Source: Clostridia bacterium
GTDB taxonomy: Bacteria; Bacillota_A; Clostridia; Christensenellales; Borkfalkiaceae
Assembly (NCBI GenBank): GCA_017457015.1
Contig: JAFTIG010000060.1
Coordinates: 4,002 to 68,001 of the forward strand
Direction of reading: 5' to 3'
Length of the DNA stretch: 64,000 nucleotides
In this document: piece by piece, positions 18,436 through 26,301 of the stretch
How positions within the stretch are numbered: position 1 is the first letter of the stretch
How the letters are laid out: each line of letters opens with the position of its first letter
Position numbers and translations under genes: made by a program
Notes under the pieces: generated by a model
What the model was told of the DNA's origin: nothing
Database searches by the model: none
Seen by the model: the letters and a program-made list of their open reading frames with translations, nothing else

Positions 18436-19206
18436 ATGCTTTTTTTCAAGAAGAAAAGACATCACGACGATCAAGGTAGAATTTTCGTTGGAGAAGAAAA
18501 GACTTCTAGGGTAGAAGGATACAATAGGCTTAAAGATAACGTTCTTTATATGAACGCAGACGGCAATACCAAAGTTATTCAGGTTGAGTCGGCTGTTTCT
18601 GCAGAAGGTAAAACTACCGTTATATGTAACTTGGCTGTAAGTTTAGGACTTACAGAGAAAAAGGTAGTCGTAGTAGATTTAGACTTCCGTCGTCCTAGAA
18701 TCCACAGACTTTTCAAGGAAAGTAAGGATTTGGGTATTGCGGAATATTTCCTTGGTGAAGCAAGCAAAGAACAGATTATCAAGCACACCAAGTATAAAAA
18801 CGTAGATATCATTACTCGCGGTGCGGAAATTTACAACTCGTCACTCGTTCTCGTTTCGGACAAGTTCAAAGAGTTTATAAAAGAACTCCGTGCGGAATAC
18901 GATTACGTTTTGTTAGACTGTGCACCCGTTCTTCAGATTTCAGACTATATTCATATATCTAAAGTTTCAGATGGCGTGCTCTTTATGGTAGCATACGCAA
19001 TTACCACCAAAGGTCAGGCTAGTGAAGCGATTAAAGAACTCCGCAAAAACGGAGCGAATATTCTCGGTACGGTATTTACTATGTACGACAGGAGAAAGGA
19101 TAAAGACTTGCACTACGGCGGATATTACGGTTACGGATACGGTTATTATCGCGCTTACGCCGATACTGAAGAAGATACGATAGACGAGCAACCCCCGCAA
19201 GAATGA
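18436..19206 (+). CDS. cpsD: Bacterial tyrosine (BY) kinase, CpsD/CapB family
   Basis: 256 residues. The modified Walker A (SAVSAEGKTT, residues 52-61, with Ala in place of the usual PG), Walker A' (DLDFRRP, 81-87) and Walker B (DYVLLDCAP, about 156-164) define a BY-kinase. The C-terminal tail has a Tyr cluster (YGGYYGYGYGYY) for autophosphorylation, which excludes a ParA/MinD ATPase. The membrane activator domain (CpsC/Wzz type) is separate, as usual in Firmicutes. No such gene lies next to it, but two Wzz-like genes lie at 61089-62634. It is expected to control polysaccharide chain length or export. It overlaps the phosphatase gene by 4 bases (ATGA). Confidence 0.93.
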   Translation: MLFFKKKRHHDDQGRIFVGEEKTSRVEGYNRLKDNVLYMNADGNTKVIQVESAVSAEGKTTVICNLAVSLGLTEKKVVVVDLDFRRPRIHRLFKESKDLGIAEYFLGEASKEQIIKHTKYKNVDIITRGAEIYNSSLVLVSDKFKEFIKELRAEYDYVLLDCAPVLQISDYIHISKVSDGVLFMVAYAITTKGQASEAIKELRKNGANILGTVFTMYDRRKDKDLHYGGYYGYGYGYYRAYADTEEDTIDEQPPQE

Positions 19207-19889
19207 TAGACGTTCATTCGCATATTTTGCCCTTCGTTGACGACGGGAGCAAAGATATGCAGTCATCTTTATCAATGCTTAAAACTTGCGAAAGCGTAGG
19301 CGTTACTGATATTATCTTAACGCCACATTACCGCGGTGATTTTAGGGCGGAAAAAGAAGTGCTTATGGATAGACTACTTAAACTTCGCACTGCCGCACAA
19401 GACGCAAAAATCAATATCAATTTGCATTTGGGGCAAGAGTTTTATATTGAAAAAGATTTTAAGCAGACGGTTAAAGACGGAAAAGCCGTATGTTTTGCGG
19501 ACGGCAAACACTTGTTGATAGAGTGTAATTACGAGCATCGTACGGACGTTGCGGAAACGGTTTATGAACTCACTACCATGGGTTACGTTCCGATAGTTGC
19601 GCATATAGAGCGTTATCCTTATATTGATATAGATACTGCGTTCGAGATAAAAGAAGTTGGCGGTTTGATACAAGTAAACGCCGATTCTATCGCAGATAAA
19701 AAGAAAAGGAAATACTTTAAAAAGGTAAAACAACTATTAAAGTACGATCTCGTGGATTTTGTCGCAGGTGACTTGCACGACGGTCGACCGTACTATATGC
19801 AACAGGCAAGCGAATACGTTAAAAAGAAATACGGCTCTGAGCGAGAAGAAAGACTTTTTACTTTAAACGCATTAAAAATTATAAAATAA
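19203..19889 (+). CDS. cpsB: PHP-type protein-tyrosine phosphatase, CpsB/CapC/YwqE family
   Basis: 228 residues, full length for the family. It starts with MIDVHSHILPFVDDG, in which His5, His7 and the Asp pair are metal ligands. Further ligands are in LTPHYRGDF, GQEFYIE, VAHIERYP and AGDLHDGR. These bind the metals of a manganese-dependent phosphatase that dephosphorylates the BY-kinase tail. The ATGA overlap couples its translation to the kinase gene. Confidence 0.93.
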   Translation: MIDVHSHILPFVDDGSKDMQSSLSMLKTCESVGVTDIILTPHYRGDFRAEKEVLMDRLLKLRTAAQDAKININLHLGQEFYIEKDFKQTVKDGKAVCFADGKHLLIECNYEHRTDVAETVYELTTMGYVPIVAHIERYPYIDIDTAFEIKEVGGLIQVNADSIADKKKRKYFKKVKQLLKYDLVDFVAGDLHDGRPYYMQQASEYVKKKYGSEREERLFTLNALKIIK

Positions 19890-19894
19890 ATATC

Positions 19895-19920
19895 GGGCGG
19901 ACGATTGTCCGCCCCTTTTA
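19895..19920 (+). terminator. Terminator of the kinase-phosphatase operon
   Basis: A perfect 8-bp GC-rich stem (19895-19902 with 19907-19914) with a 4-base loop precedes CTTTTA. Confidence 0.75.
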
Positions 19921-19935
19921 CTAAACGGAGAATTT

Positions 19936-20634
19936 ATGCAAAAAAGAATTATTGCAATCGGCGGCGGAGAGATTAAAAATAAAACGACGCTAGAGATTGA
20001 CCGATACGTAGCAAATCTTGCAAAAGAACACGCGGGTGAAAGACGGGCGAACGCCCTTTTTATAGGTACGGCGTCGCACGATTCAATGCCGTATTTTAAC
20101 AGTTTTAGAAAAACTTACACGTCGGTTTTTGATATAAAGGCAGAAGTTGCGCTCATGGTTTACGGTGAAATGAGTATAGAAAAAATCAAGGGCAAGATAG
20201 ACGCTGCCGATATGATTTACGTGGGCGGTGGCGATACGGTCTATATGCTCGACAAATGGAAGGAAACGGGCGTCGATAAAATGCTTATAGACGCTTATAA
20301 TCAAGGCAAGATAATATGTGGGCTTTCTGCCGGTGCAATATGTTGGTTTACCGATATGTATACCGATTACGAGATTATGCGCGGACAAAGTTCTGATTAC
20401 GTTCTAAAAAACGGTTTAAGGATATTAGACGGCGCAATGTGTCCGCACTTTAACGAGCGTGAAAAGGATTTTACCGACGCGCTTAAAAAAGGCGTTATAA
20501 ACGGCGCTTATTGCGTAGAAAACGACTGTGCGATAGAGTTTGTCGACGGCGAGTTTTCAAAGGTTATAAGCGGTGGCGGAAAGGCGTATTATCTTAATAT
20601 AGACGGCGGAGAAATAGTTAAGAAGGAGCTATAA
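19936..20634 (+). CDS. Peptidase S51 (dipeptidase E) family protein
   Basis: 232 residues, full length. YVGGGDT near residue 96, the nucleophile elbow GLSAGAICW near 134 and a PHFNERE segment near 172 are typical of S51 peptidases, cytosolic Ser enzymes with a Ser-His-Glu arrangement. E. coli PepE cleaves Asp-X dipeptides; cyanophycinases are the other branch. The stop codon is followed directly by the ATG of queH, indicating one operon. Confidence 0.88.
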   Translation: MQKRIIAIGGGEIKNKTTLEIDRYVANLAKEHAGERRANALFIGTASHDSMPYFNSFRKTYTSVFDIKAEVALMVYGEMSIEKIKGKIDAADMIYVGGGDTVYMLDKWKETGVDKMLIDAYNQGKIICGLSAGAICWFTDMYTDYEIMRGQSSDYVLKNGLRILDGAMCPHFNEREKDFTDALKKGVINGAYCVENDCAIEFVDGEFSKVISGGGKAYYLNIDGGEIVKKEL

Positions 20635-21252
20635 ATGCGCGTATTAAATTATGATAAAGAGATGGATAAAATATTATCCGATCATCAAAAAAACGGCGAG
20701 CGTGTAAAGGTGTTGTTGCACTCGTGTTGCGCGCCTTGTTCTACGGCGTGTTTAGAGCGTTTAAATGGCAGTGCGGACGTTACGGTGTATTACTATAATC
20801 CTAATCTTGACACCGAAAAAGAGTTTAATTTAAGGGCGAGTGAGCAAAAAAGACTTTGTGAAAGTTTGGGAGTCGAGTGCGTGATTGAAGATTACGACAA
20901 ACGGCAATTTCTGACTGCAGTTAAAGGACTTGAGAACGAGAAAGAAGGCGGTGGACGCTGTTCGGTTTGTTTTTATTTACGCTTAAAGCAAACGGCGTTA
21001 AAAGCAAAGGAATTAAATTACGATTATTTTGCAACTACTCTTACCGTTAGCCCCTTAAAGAACGCTCAAAAATTGAACGCGATAGGCGAAAAAGTTCAAG
21101 CGGAAACGGGCGTTAAATTTTTACCGACGGATTTTAAGAAGAAAAACGGATATTTGCGGTCGATTGAACTATCTAAAGAGAACGGGCTTTACCGACAAAA
21201 CTATTGTGGTTGCGAGTTCTCTAAAGCGATAACGATAGATATTGAAAGATAG
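20635..21252 (+). CDS. queH: Epoxyqueuosine reductase QueH
   Basis: 205 residues (former DUF208). It has HSCCAPCS near residues 29-36, GGGRCSVCF near 103-111 and YCGC near the C-terminus. These Cys sets are conserved in QueH, which binds an iron-sulfur cluster. QueH reduces epoxyqueuosine in tRNA to queuosine, as the non-orthologous replacement of QueG. The rest of the queuosine pathway is not in this window. Confidence 0.93.
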   Translation: MRVLNYDKEMDKILSDHQKNGERVKVLLHSCCAPCSTACLERLNGSADVTVYYYNPNLDTEKEFNLRASEQKRLCESLGVECVIEDYDKRQFLTAVKGLENEKEGGGRCSVCFYLRLKQTALKAKELNYDYFATTLTVSPLKNAQKLNAIGEKVQAETGVKFLPTDFKKKNGYLRSIELSKENGLYRQNYCGCEFSKAITIDIER

Positions 21253-21285
21253 ACATATTTTCTTTTTAAACGTCCTATTTACACA

Positions 21286-21314
21286 TTGACAATGAAACGT
21301 CACAATCATATAAT
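21286..21314 (+). promoter_or_regulatory. Consensus promoter of the serine hydrolase gene
   Basis: TTGACA (21286-21291), exactly 17 bases, TATAAT (21309-21314): a perfect vegetative consensus, 36 bases before the ATG. Confidence 0.8.
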
Positions 21315-21349
21315 AATTGTAAAATTATATACTAATTAAAGGATTTTTT

Positions 21350-22429
21350 ATGAAACTTTTAGACGAGATGCTTTTAGTAAAAAAAGTTGAAGCTGCGGCG
21401 CTCTGCGATATAGAAAATCAAAACGTTTACGGCTCTTCTTATATAGTAAAGCAGAACGGAAAAACGTTATTTAAAAGACATTTTGGCGTTACGGGTGAAA
21501 ATAAAAAGGCAGTGGACGATAAAACTTTATATAGGTTATGTTCTATGACGAAACCCGTAACGGCGTTTGCTACCCTTCTTTTAGTCGATAGAAACCAAAT
21601 TACTTTAGACGATAAAATTAAAAAATATTTACCGCAATTTAAGGACGAAAGGGTTAAAATAGTGCATTTATTGTCGCACACTTCGGGAATTTGCGATTAT
21701 TCGGATTTGCCTCCTGAAACGGTAACCGAAAAGGCACTAAGCACCGTCAATGATACGGTTGAACTTTTTATGGATAAAGATTTACTGTTTGCGCCCCTTT
21801 CAACCGATAGATATAGCGGTACGGTTGCCTTTGATTTTTTGGTCGCTATCATAGAAAAGGTTACGGGAGAAGAGTACACCGAATTCTTAAAGCGTGAAGT
21901 GTTTATACCTTGCGGTATGAACGATTCGGGATTTATACCCACTAAAGAGCAATGGTCGCGTTTTATAGACGTTAACGGAAAGGTGGACGGCAAATGCGTA
22001 AAAATCAATATGAAAGAAAATTGCGTTTTTGAAAAATTTCCTTGCACGCATACACTTGGCGGGGCAGGACTGTTTTCTTCGCTTGACGATTATTCTAAAT
22101 TTGCGGAAATGCTGTTAAACGGCGGAGTAACGGCTGATGGGAAAAGACTTTTGAAAAAAGAAGTTTTAGACCTTATGTCGACGCCCGTTATTGATATAGA
22201 AAACGACTGGGTGTCTTGGGGACTTGGAGTTAGGGTAGTAACTGATAAAGATTATCCATACTTGCCTACGGGTATATACGGTTGGAGCGGTGCTTACGGC
22301 TCGCATTTTTGGGTAGATCCTGAAAATAAAATAACCGCCGTATTTATGAAAAACGCGGGATACGACGGCGGTGCAGGCAATAAATCTTCTTTAAGGTTTG
22401 AACAAGCGGTTAAAGATTCTTTAATTTAA
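21350..22429 (+). CDS. Serine hydrolase, beta-lactamase/class C PBP-like family
   Basis: 359 residues without signal peptide. The SxxK motif is S65-M-T-K68. Tyr155 in DRYSG takes the place of YxN, with Gly at the third position. A HTLGGAGLFS segment near residue 228 and WGLGVRV near 302 complete the fold. No signal peptide argues against a role on periplasmic beta-lactams or cell wall; family members include esterases and D-amino-acid peptidases. The substrate cannot be assigned. Confidence 0.8.
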   Translation: MKLLDEMLLVKKVEAAALCDIENQNVYGSSYIVKQNGKTLFKRHFGVTGENKKAVDDKTLYRLCSMTKPVTAFATLLLVDRNQITLDDKIKKYLPQFKDERVKIVHLLSHTSGICDYSDLPPETVTEKALSTVNDTVELFMDKDLLFAPLSTDRYSGTVAFDFLVAIIEKVTGEEYTEFLKREVFIPCGMNDSGFIPTKEQWSRFIDVNGKVDGKCVKINMKENCVFEKFPCTHTLGGAGLFSSLDDYSKFAEMLLNGGVTADGKRLLKKEVLDLMSTPVIDIENDWVSWGLGVRVVTDKDYPYLPTGIYGWSGAYGSHFWVDPENKITAVFMKNAGYDGGAGNKSSLRFEQAVKDSLI

Positions 22430-22440
22430 TATTACATAAA

Positions 22441-22466
22441 AACGCCGAGCAAAGTTGCTCGGCGTT
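22441..22466. terminator. Bidirectional terminator between serine hydrolase gene and nagA
   Basis: A perfect 10-bp stem (22441-22450 with 22457-22466) is flanked by A-rich and T-rich tracts for the two convergent genes. Confidence 0.8.
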
Positions 22467-22483
22467 AAATTTTAATTTGTATT

Positions 22484-23638
22484 TTATTGCGCTTTATATA
22501 CGACCTTTCCGTCGCGGATTGTCATATAAACGGTAAAATCTTTGTTAAGTACTGCAAAGTCTGCAATTTTTCCAACCTTTATAGAGCCTATTGTGTCGAA
22601 CACTCCAAGGTTTTTTGCAGGGTTTGCCGTAGCGTAATCAACGGCGTCTGTAAAGGAAACTCCGCAGGCGTTAACTACGTTTTTAACAGCGTCGTTCATC
22701 TTTAAGATACTGCCTGCAAGCGCGCCGTTTTCTAACCTTGCTTCACCGTTTTTAACGATAACTTTTTGACCGCCGAGTTCGCTTATTCCGTCGTCAAGAT
22801 GTTTTGCGCGCATAGAGTCGGTAATTAGCGTAATTTTATCGTGCGGTTTGTTCTTTATAAGAAGTTTAATTGCAGGTGCGCTTAAATGAATAAGATCGCA
22901 AATCATTTCACAGCTGAGTTCGTCAAACGTCATAGCGCTACCTACCGTGCCTATCTCTCTGTGGTGGACGCCCTTTTGTGCGTTATAAGTATGAGTAACG
23001 TTTTTAAGACCGCTCTTTATTGCCTTTTCAATATCGCAATAACCTGCGTCGGTATGACCTGCGCTTGCGACTATTCCGTTTTTATCAAGGTGGGCGATAA
23101 GTTCGTCCGCGCCCGTTTCTTCCGGGGCAAGGCTAACGACCTTTATGGCGTTACCGCTTGCCGAGTTGTATTCGTTGAATAGGTCTACGTCGGGGCTAAC
23201 GACGTATTCTTTGGGCTGTGCGCCGATATGCTTTAAGGATATGAACGGACCTTCTAAATGTATGCCCAAAACTCTCGCGCCCGTATCGGGGGAGAGTGAT
23301 TTATAATCTTTAACGGCAGACATTGCCTTTAATATATTTTCCTTGCTTTGCGTCATTGTAGTTGCAAGAAATGAAGTAGTGCCTTCACTCGCAAGAGCAA
23401 GAGCAATATTTTCAAGGTCTTTGGCCGTGCCGTCCATAGCGTCAGAGCCTGCCGCGCCGTGTACGTGCTGGTCGATAAAACCGGGAACGATAACCGCACC
23501 GTCGGGCACGTTTATAGGCTCGCTTATTTTAGTCGCATCGTCGCCGATATATGCTATTTTGTCGTTATCTATTGCAAGGTTAGTTTTGATAACGCCCTTG
23601 CCTTCAACGTAAATATCCGTATTTATAAAGCCTTTCAT
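22484..23638 (-). CDS. nagA: N-acetylglucosamine-6-phosphate deacetylase
   Basis: 384 residues of the amidohydrolase superfamily. Metal and substrate motifs are all present: GFIDQHVHGAAG, HLEGPFIS, SAGHTDAG, THTYNA and the catalytic Asp in ITDSMRA. It deacetylates GlcNAc-6-phosphate to glucosamine-6-phosphate in amino-sugar recycling and catabolism. No nagB is adjacent. The start has AAGGAG upstream. The region just upstream (about 23671-23688) contains an AATGC/GCATT dyad that could be an operator. Confidence 0.94.
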   Translation of the reverse strand: MKGFINTDIYVEGKGVIKTNLAIDNDKIAYIGDDATKISEPINVPDGAVIVPGFIDQHVHGAAGSDAMDGTAKDLENIALALASEGTTSFLATTMTQSKENILKAMSAVKDYKSLSPDTGARVLGIHLEGPFISLKHIGAQPKEYVVSPDVDLFNEYNSASGNAIKVVSLAPEETGADELIAHLDKNGIVASAGHTDAGYCDIEKAIKSGLKNVTHTYNAQKGVHHREIGTVGSAMTFDELSCEMICDLIHLSAPAIKLLIKNKPHDKITLITDSMRAKHLDDGISELGGQKVIVKNGEARLENGALAGSILKMNDAVKNVVNACGVSFTDAVDYATANPAKNLGVFDTIGSIKVGKIADFAVLNKDFTVYMTIRDGKVVYKAQ

Positions 23639-23732
23639 AGGTAAACTCCTTTTTTATTATTATATAATAAAATGCGTTCGGAGCATTTATAAAATATTGC
23701 GCTTTATTTGCACAAAAGGCTATAAATTAACG

Positions 23733-24110
23733 TCAAAGAATATTTTCAAGGCTCAAAGTAAAGGTCTTTGGTATTTGTTCTGACAGTTCTTTTAATACTT
23801 CTATTTTAGAAATGGCGTCTTTCCACTCTTTATCCCTAACGAGCGTTGCCGACTCTGATAGCCATAAATCCACTTCTTTAATATCGTTGTGTGGAATAAA
23901 GATATGCAAAACTTTTTTCTTTTCAATCCAGTTGTTTTGCACGGCGTAAACGTCGTCTTGAGTAGCCGTTTCTTGGTCGACTTTTTCGTATAGAATTTCT
24001 AAAACCTCGTGGAACTCGTCAAACTGTCTTTTAACGAAATCTGCTTCGTAAAGGGCAGCGGCAAGTAAAATCACGGCAACGCAAATCATTGAAATAATCG
24101 TTCTTACCAT
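23733..24110 (-). CDS. DUF4363 family protein
   Basis: 125 residues: an N-terminal membrane helix (about residues 3-20), then a helical outer part with alternating charged residues, DQETATQDDVYAVQNNW near 46-62 and LWLSESATLV near 83-92. This matches DUF4363, which in Clostridia is often encoded directly after a DUF421 protein, as here, where the genes overlap by 7 bases. The function is unknown; it is probably a partner of the DUF421 protein at the membrane. Confidence 0.8.
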   Translation of the reverse strand: MVRTIISMICVAVILLAAALYEADFVKRQFDEFHEVLEILYEKVDQETATQDDVYAVQNNWIEKKKVLHIFIPHNDIKEVDLWLSESATLVRDKEWKDAISKIEVLKELSEQIPKTFTLSLENIL

Positions 24111-24790
24111 GATACACCTTCTTTTAACTGGAATTTATCAATAGAATATTTTTTCTTTTTTTCCTTCATATAAACTTTACCTTTTCCGTCAATTGTTAAG
24201 ATTTCGGTATTTTTTAAGTTGGCGTTTTTAGATTTAATATAATCTATTATGCTGTCGTCTGTTTCTTTTATTATTTGAGAGTTCTTTTTGTCAATTTTGC
24301 CGTCGTTTACTATTAATAAGGGTAGAGATCTATCCTTATCCGTTTTATCGGGATTGATAAAAGCCGACAGTTTGCCGTTCGATTCGTAAATTGCGTAAGA
24401 TAGGTCGTCAAAAGAAAAATAACCTAAAGAGCGCATACTCTCAATTAAATCGTCAACGCCTAAATTATTTTTTTTAAGTTCAATCAAATCCACGCCGTTT
24501 TTATTTATTACTATGGACGGTTTACCCGATATAACGCGTTTTAATAGCGTTCCGCTCTGTTCTAAAAGCGAAAGTATTTGATGCAATAAAAACAAACATA
24601 TAATAGATACTATGCCGTATACGAGCGGTATAGAAACGTCTGCCATAGGCACGCACGCAAGGTCTGCTATAATAAGCGTTATGATAAACTCAAACGGTTG
24701 CATTTCGCCTATCTGGCGTTTACCCATAAGTCGCATTAGAACGATTAGAGTTATTAAGATAATAAGTGTTCTGAAAAATATTACTGCCAT
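24104..24790 (-). CDS. DUF421 (YetF-like) membrane protein
   Basis: 228 residues. Three N-terminal membrane helices include the hallmark RLMGKRQIGEMQPFEF (about residues 21-36). A cytoplasmic alpha/beta domain follows, with GKPSIVINKNGVD and LGVDDLIESMRSLGY. B. subtilis relatives YetF and YdfS are spore or membrane proteins of unclear role. It forms a two-gene operon with the DUF4363 gene. The start at 24790 fits the usual family N-terminus. Confidence 0.88.
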   Translation of the reverse strand: MAVIFFRTLIILITLIVLMRLMGKRQIGEMQPFEFIITLIIADLACVPMADVSIPLVYGIVSIICLFLLHQILSLLEQSGTLLKRVISGKPSIVINKNGVDLIELKKNNLGVDDLIESMRSLGYFSFDDLSYAIYESNGKLSAFINPDKTDKDRSLPLLIVNDGKIDKKNSQIIKETDDSIIDYIKSKNANLKNTEILTIDGKGKVYMKEKKKKYSIDKFQLKEGVSW

Positions 24791-24833
24791 ATCCGTATTA
24801 TTTGAAAAACGTTAAAAATTATACTCAAAAATC

Positions 24834-24861
24834 TTGACAACGGGCAGGGCTATTTGATAAT
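24834..24861 (+). promoter_or_regulatory. Promoter of the THF riboswitch-folT unit
   Basis: TTGACA (24834-24839), 16 bases, GATAAT (24856-24861). The predicted start, near 24868, falls exactly at the 5' end of the riboswitch. Confidence 0.7.
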
Positions 24862-24869
24862 ATATGGAT

Positions 24870-24960
24870 ATAGAGTAGTAAAGACGCGTCAAGTGTTGCA
24901 AAATGGGATGTCGTTTGCAAACGAAAGGGTTATCCTGCGGTGTCTTTACGCGTCCGCTAT
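24870..24960 (+). ncRNA. Tetrahydrofolate (THF) riboswitch aptamer
   Basis: The sequence carries the THF riboswitch signature in order: AGAGTAG at 24872, GCGTCAAGTG, then AATGGGATGTCGT (24902-24914), CGGTG and finally GCGTCCGCT before 24960. The closing helix ATAG (24870-24873) pairs with CTAT (24957-24960). This is the class found upstream of folT genes in Firmicutes, and the gene that follows is a FolT-like transporter. It is expected to bind reduced folates and lower folT expression. Confidence 0.92.
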
Positions 24961-24999
24961 TATTTTTGCGTTAACTTTTTAGCGCGTCAATATTATCGG

Positions 25000-25031
25000 T
25001 CTCTCTAAAAATTTTTTTGGGAGATTTTTTT
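25000..25031 (+). promoter_or_regulatory. Riboswitch expression platform: hairpin masking the folT ribosome-binding site
   Basis: TCTCTC (25000-25005) pairs with GGGAGA (25019-25024), extended by an A-run opposite a T-run, and seven Ts follow up to the ATG. The hairpin can act as a terminator and it also contains the folT ribosome-binding site GGGAG. The bases 24970-24999 between aptamer and hairpin could form the alternative pairing. Confidence 0.65.
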
Positions 25032-25634
25032 ATGTCAAATTTTAAAAAAGTATTATCTTCAGACCTTCTAAAAGACAGTTCCACTACTCAAAAAATAGCG
25101 TATATTGCGCTTATGACGGCGCTATGTGTGGTTTGCAATATGTTTTTTGAATTCAAATTTGCAGATACGCAATTTTCTTTAACCATATTCTTTTCCGCTT
25201 TAACGGGTATGATAATAGGTCCTGTTTATGGTTTTGTCGCTTGTTTTTTGGGTGATTTAGTAGGGTTTTTATATAATTCCGGTGGCTTTATGTATATGCC
25301 TTGGATAGGGTTAAGTATGGGTCTTACGGCGTTTATAGCAGGACTTATAATGAATTTTTTAAGCGTAAAAAACAAGTTTGCCGTCTATTTGAAAATTGCG
25401 GTGGTGTGCATATCGACCTTTTTATTCTGCACGGTAGCAATAAATACTACGTCGTTTTGGATTATGTATAACACGCGCAAAGTGCCATATACAGCCTATT
25501 TAGTCACTAGACTGTTCGTTCAAGGTCAAATTTGGAACAGTTTATTCAACTACGCTTTATTGTTCGTTTTTTACCCGGTCATCTTGCGTGTAAAAAATTC
25601 TATTATGGCAAGTAAGGGCAATAGAGAAAATTAA
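25032..25634 (+). CDS. folT: Folate ECF transporter substrate-binding subunit FolT
   Basis: 200 residues from ATG 25032, 7 bases after GGGAGA. Six hydrophobic segments; the N-terminal TQKIAYIALMTALCVV and the GPVYGFVACFLGDLVGFL and GGFMYMPWIGLSMGLTAFIAGL segments are typical of FolT-family S components. These capture folate and pair with the shared ECF module (EcfA, EcfA', EcfT), which is encoded elsewhere. The THF riboswitch upstream supports the substrate call. Confidence 0.92.
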   Translation: MSNFKKVLSSDLLKDSSTTQKIAYIALMTALCVVCNMFFEFKFADTQFSLTIFFSALTGMIIGPVYGFVACFLGDLVGFLYNSGGFMYMPWIGLSMGLTAFIAGLIMNFLSVKNKFAVYLKIAVVCISTFLFCTVAINTTSFWIMYNTRKVPYTAYLVTRLFVQGQIWNSLFNYALLFVFYPVILRVKNSIMASKGNREN

Positions 25635-25740
25635 AAAATACAATTTTACAAAATTTTAATAAAAATTTTACCCTTTAAATATTACTTTAAGGTATAATGT
25701 TTATAATAGTATTATTAACGTACTCAAAAGAAGGTGTATT

Positions 25741-26301
25741 ATGAAAGGGCAAGAGAAAATCGATTATCATAATTACGATCAAATTAACCTCACCGTAAAA
25801 AGACAAAACGCGGACGAGGTTATTTTGTCTTACGGCGCTTTTTTGTGGGAGAAAATTGAAGAAAAAGAAGATAAGCGTTATCACGATATTTTGCACTTGT
25901 CTTTTACTAGACCGCATAAAATTCCAAATAAGGACAGATTGCAACTTTTACAAGTTCATTACGAAACGGCGGTAAACGAGCGCGCCCTTTTGGACGGCAA
26001 AAAACACCGTGCCTCGCAAGCGCTGTTGAGTACGGGACTCGTTCTCTTATTAAGCGTTATGCTCGGGGTGGTGGCGTTATCGTTTTATCTCGTTAGTTTA
26101 TACGCCGTGCTCGGCGGAGTGGCGTTTACGGTAATCCAAGCATCGCTATGCGTCTTGGTTTTTGTAAAGGTAAGAAAAATAAGAAAAAAAGAAAATCAAA
26201 AGTTTGAAGATAAAAAAGCCGAAATAGAAAAGAGTATAGACTTTATCCTTTCTGAAGCAATGGCGATAACGGGGGTAAACAATGAAAAACAAACAAAATA
26301 A
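25741..26301 (+). CDS. Small membrane protein of unknown function, operon with cls
   Basis: 186 residues: a charged cytoplasmic N-terminal half, two membrane helices (about residues 98-122 and 125-146), then a Lys-rich helix. I recognise no family. Its end overlaps the start of the cardiolipin synthase gene by 20 bases, which suggests co-translation and a link to membrane-lipid work. An AAGAAGG site precedes the ATG. Confidence 0.65.
   Translation: MKGQEKIDYHNYDQINLTVKRQNADEVILSYGAFLWEKIEEKEDKRYHDILHLSFTRPHKIPNKDRLQLLQVHYETAVNERALLDGKKHRASQALLSTGLVLLLSVMLGVVALSFYLVSLYAVLGGVAFTVIQASLCVLVFVKVRKIRKKENQKFEDKKAEIEKSIDFILSEAMAITGVNNEKQTK

Noticed and set aside
18436..19206. ParA/MinD-type partition ATPase
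   Set aside because: The Walker motifs are shared, but the Tyr-rich tail and the overlapping PHP phosphatase gene identify a BY-kinase.
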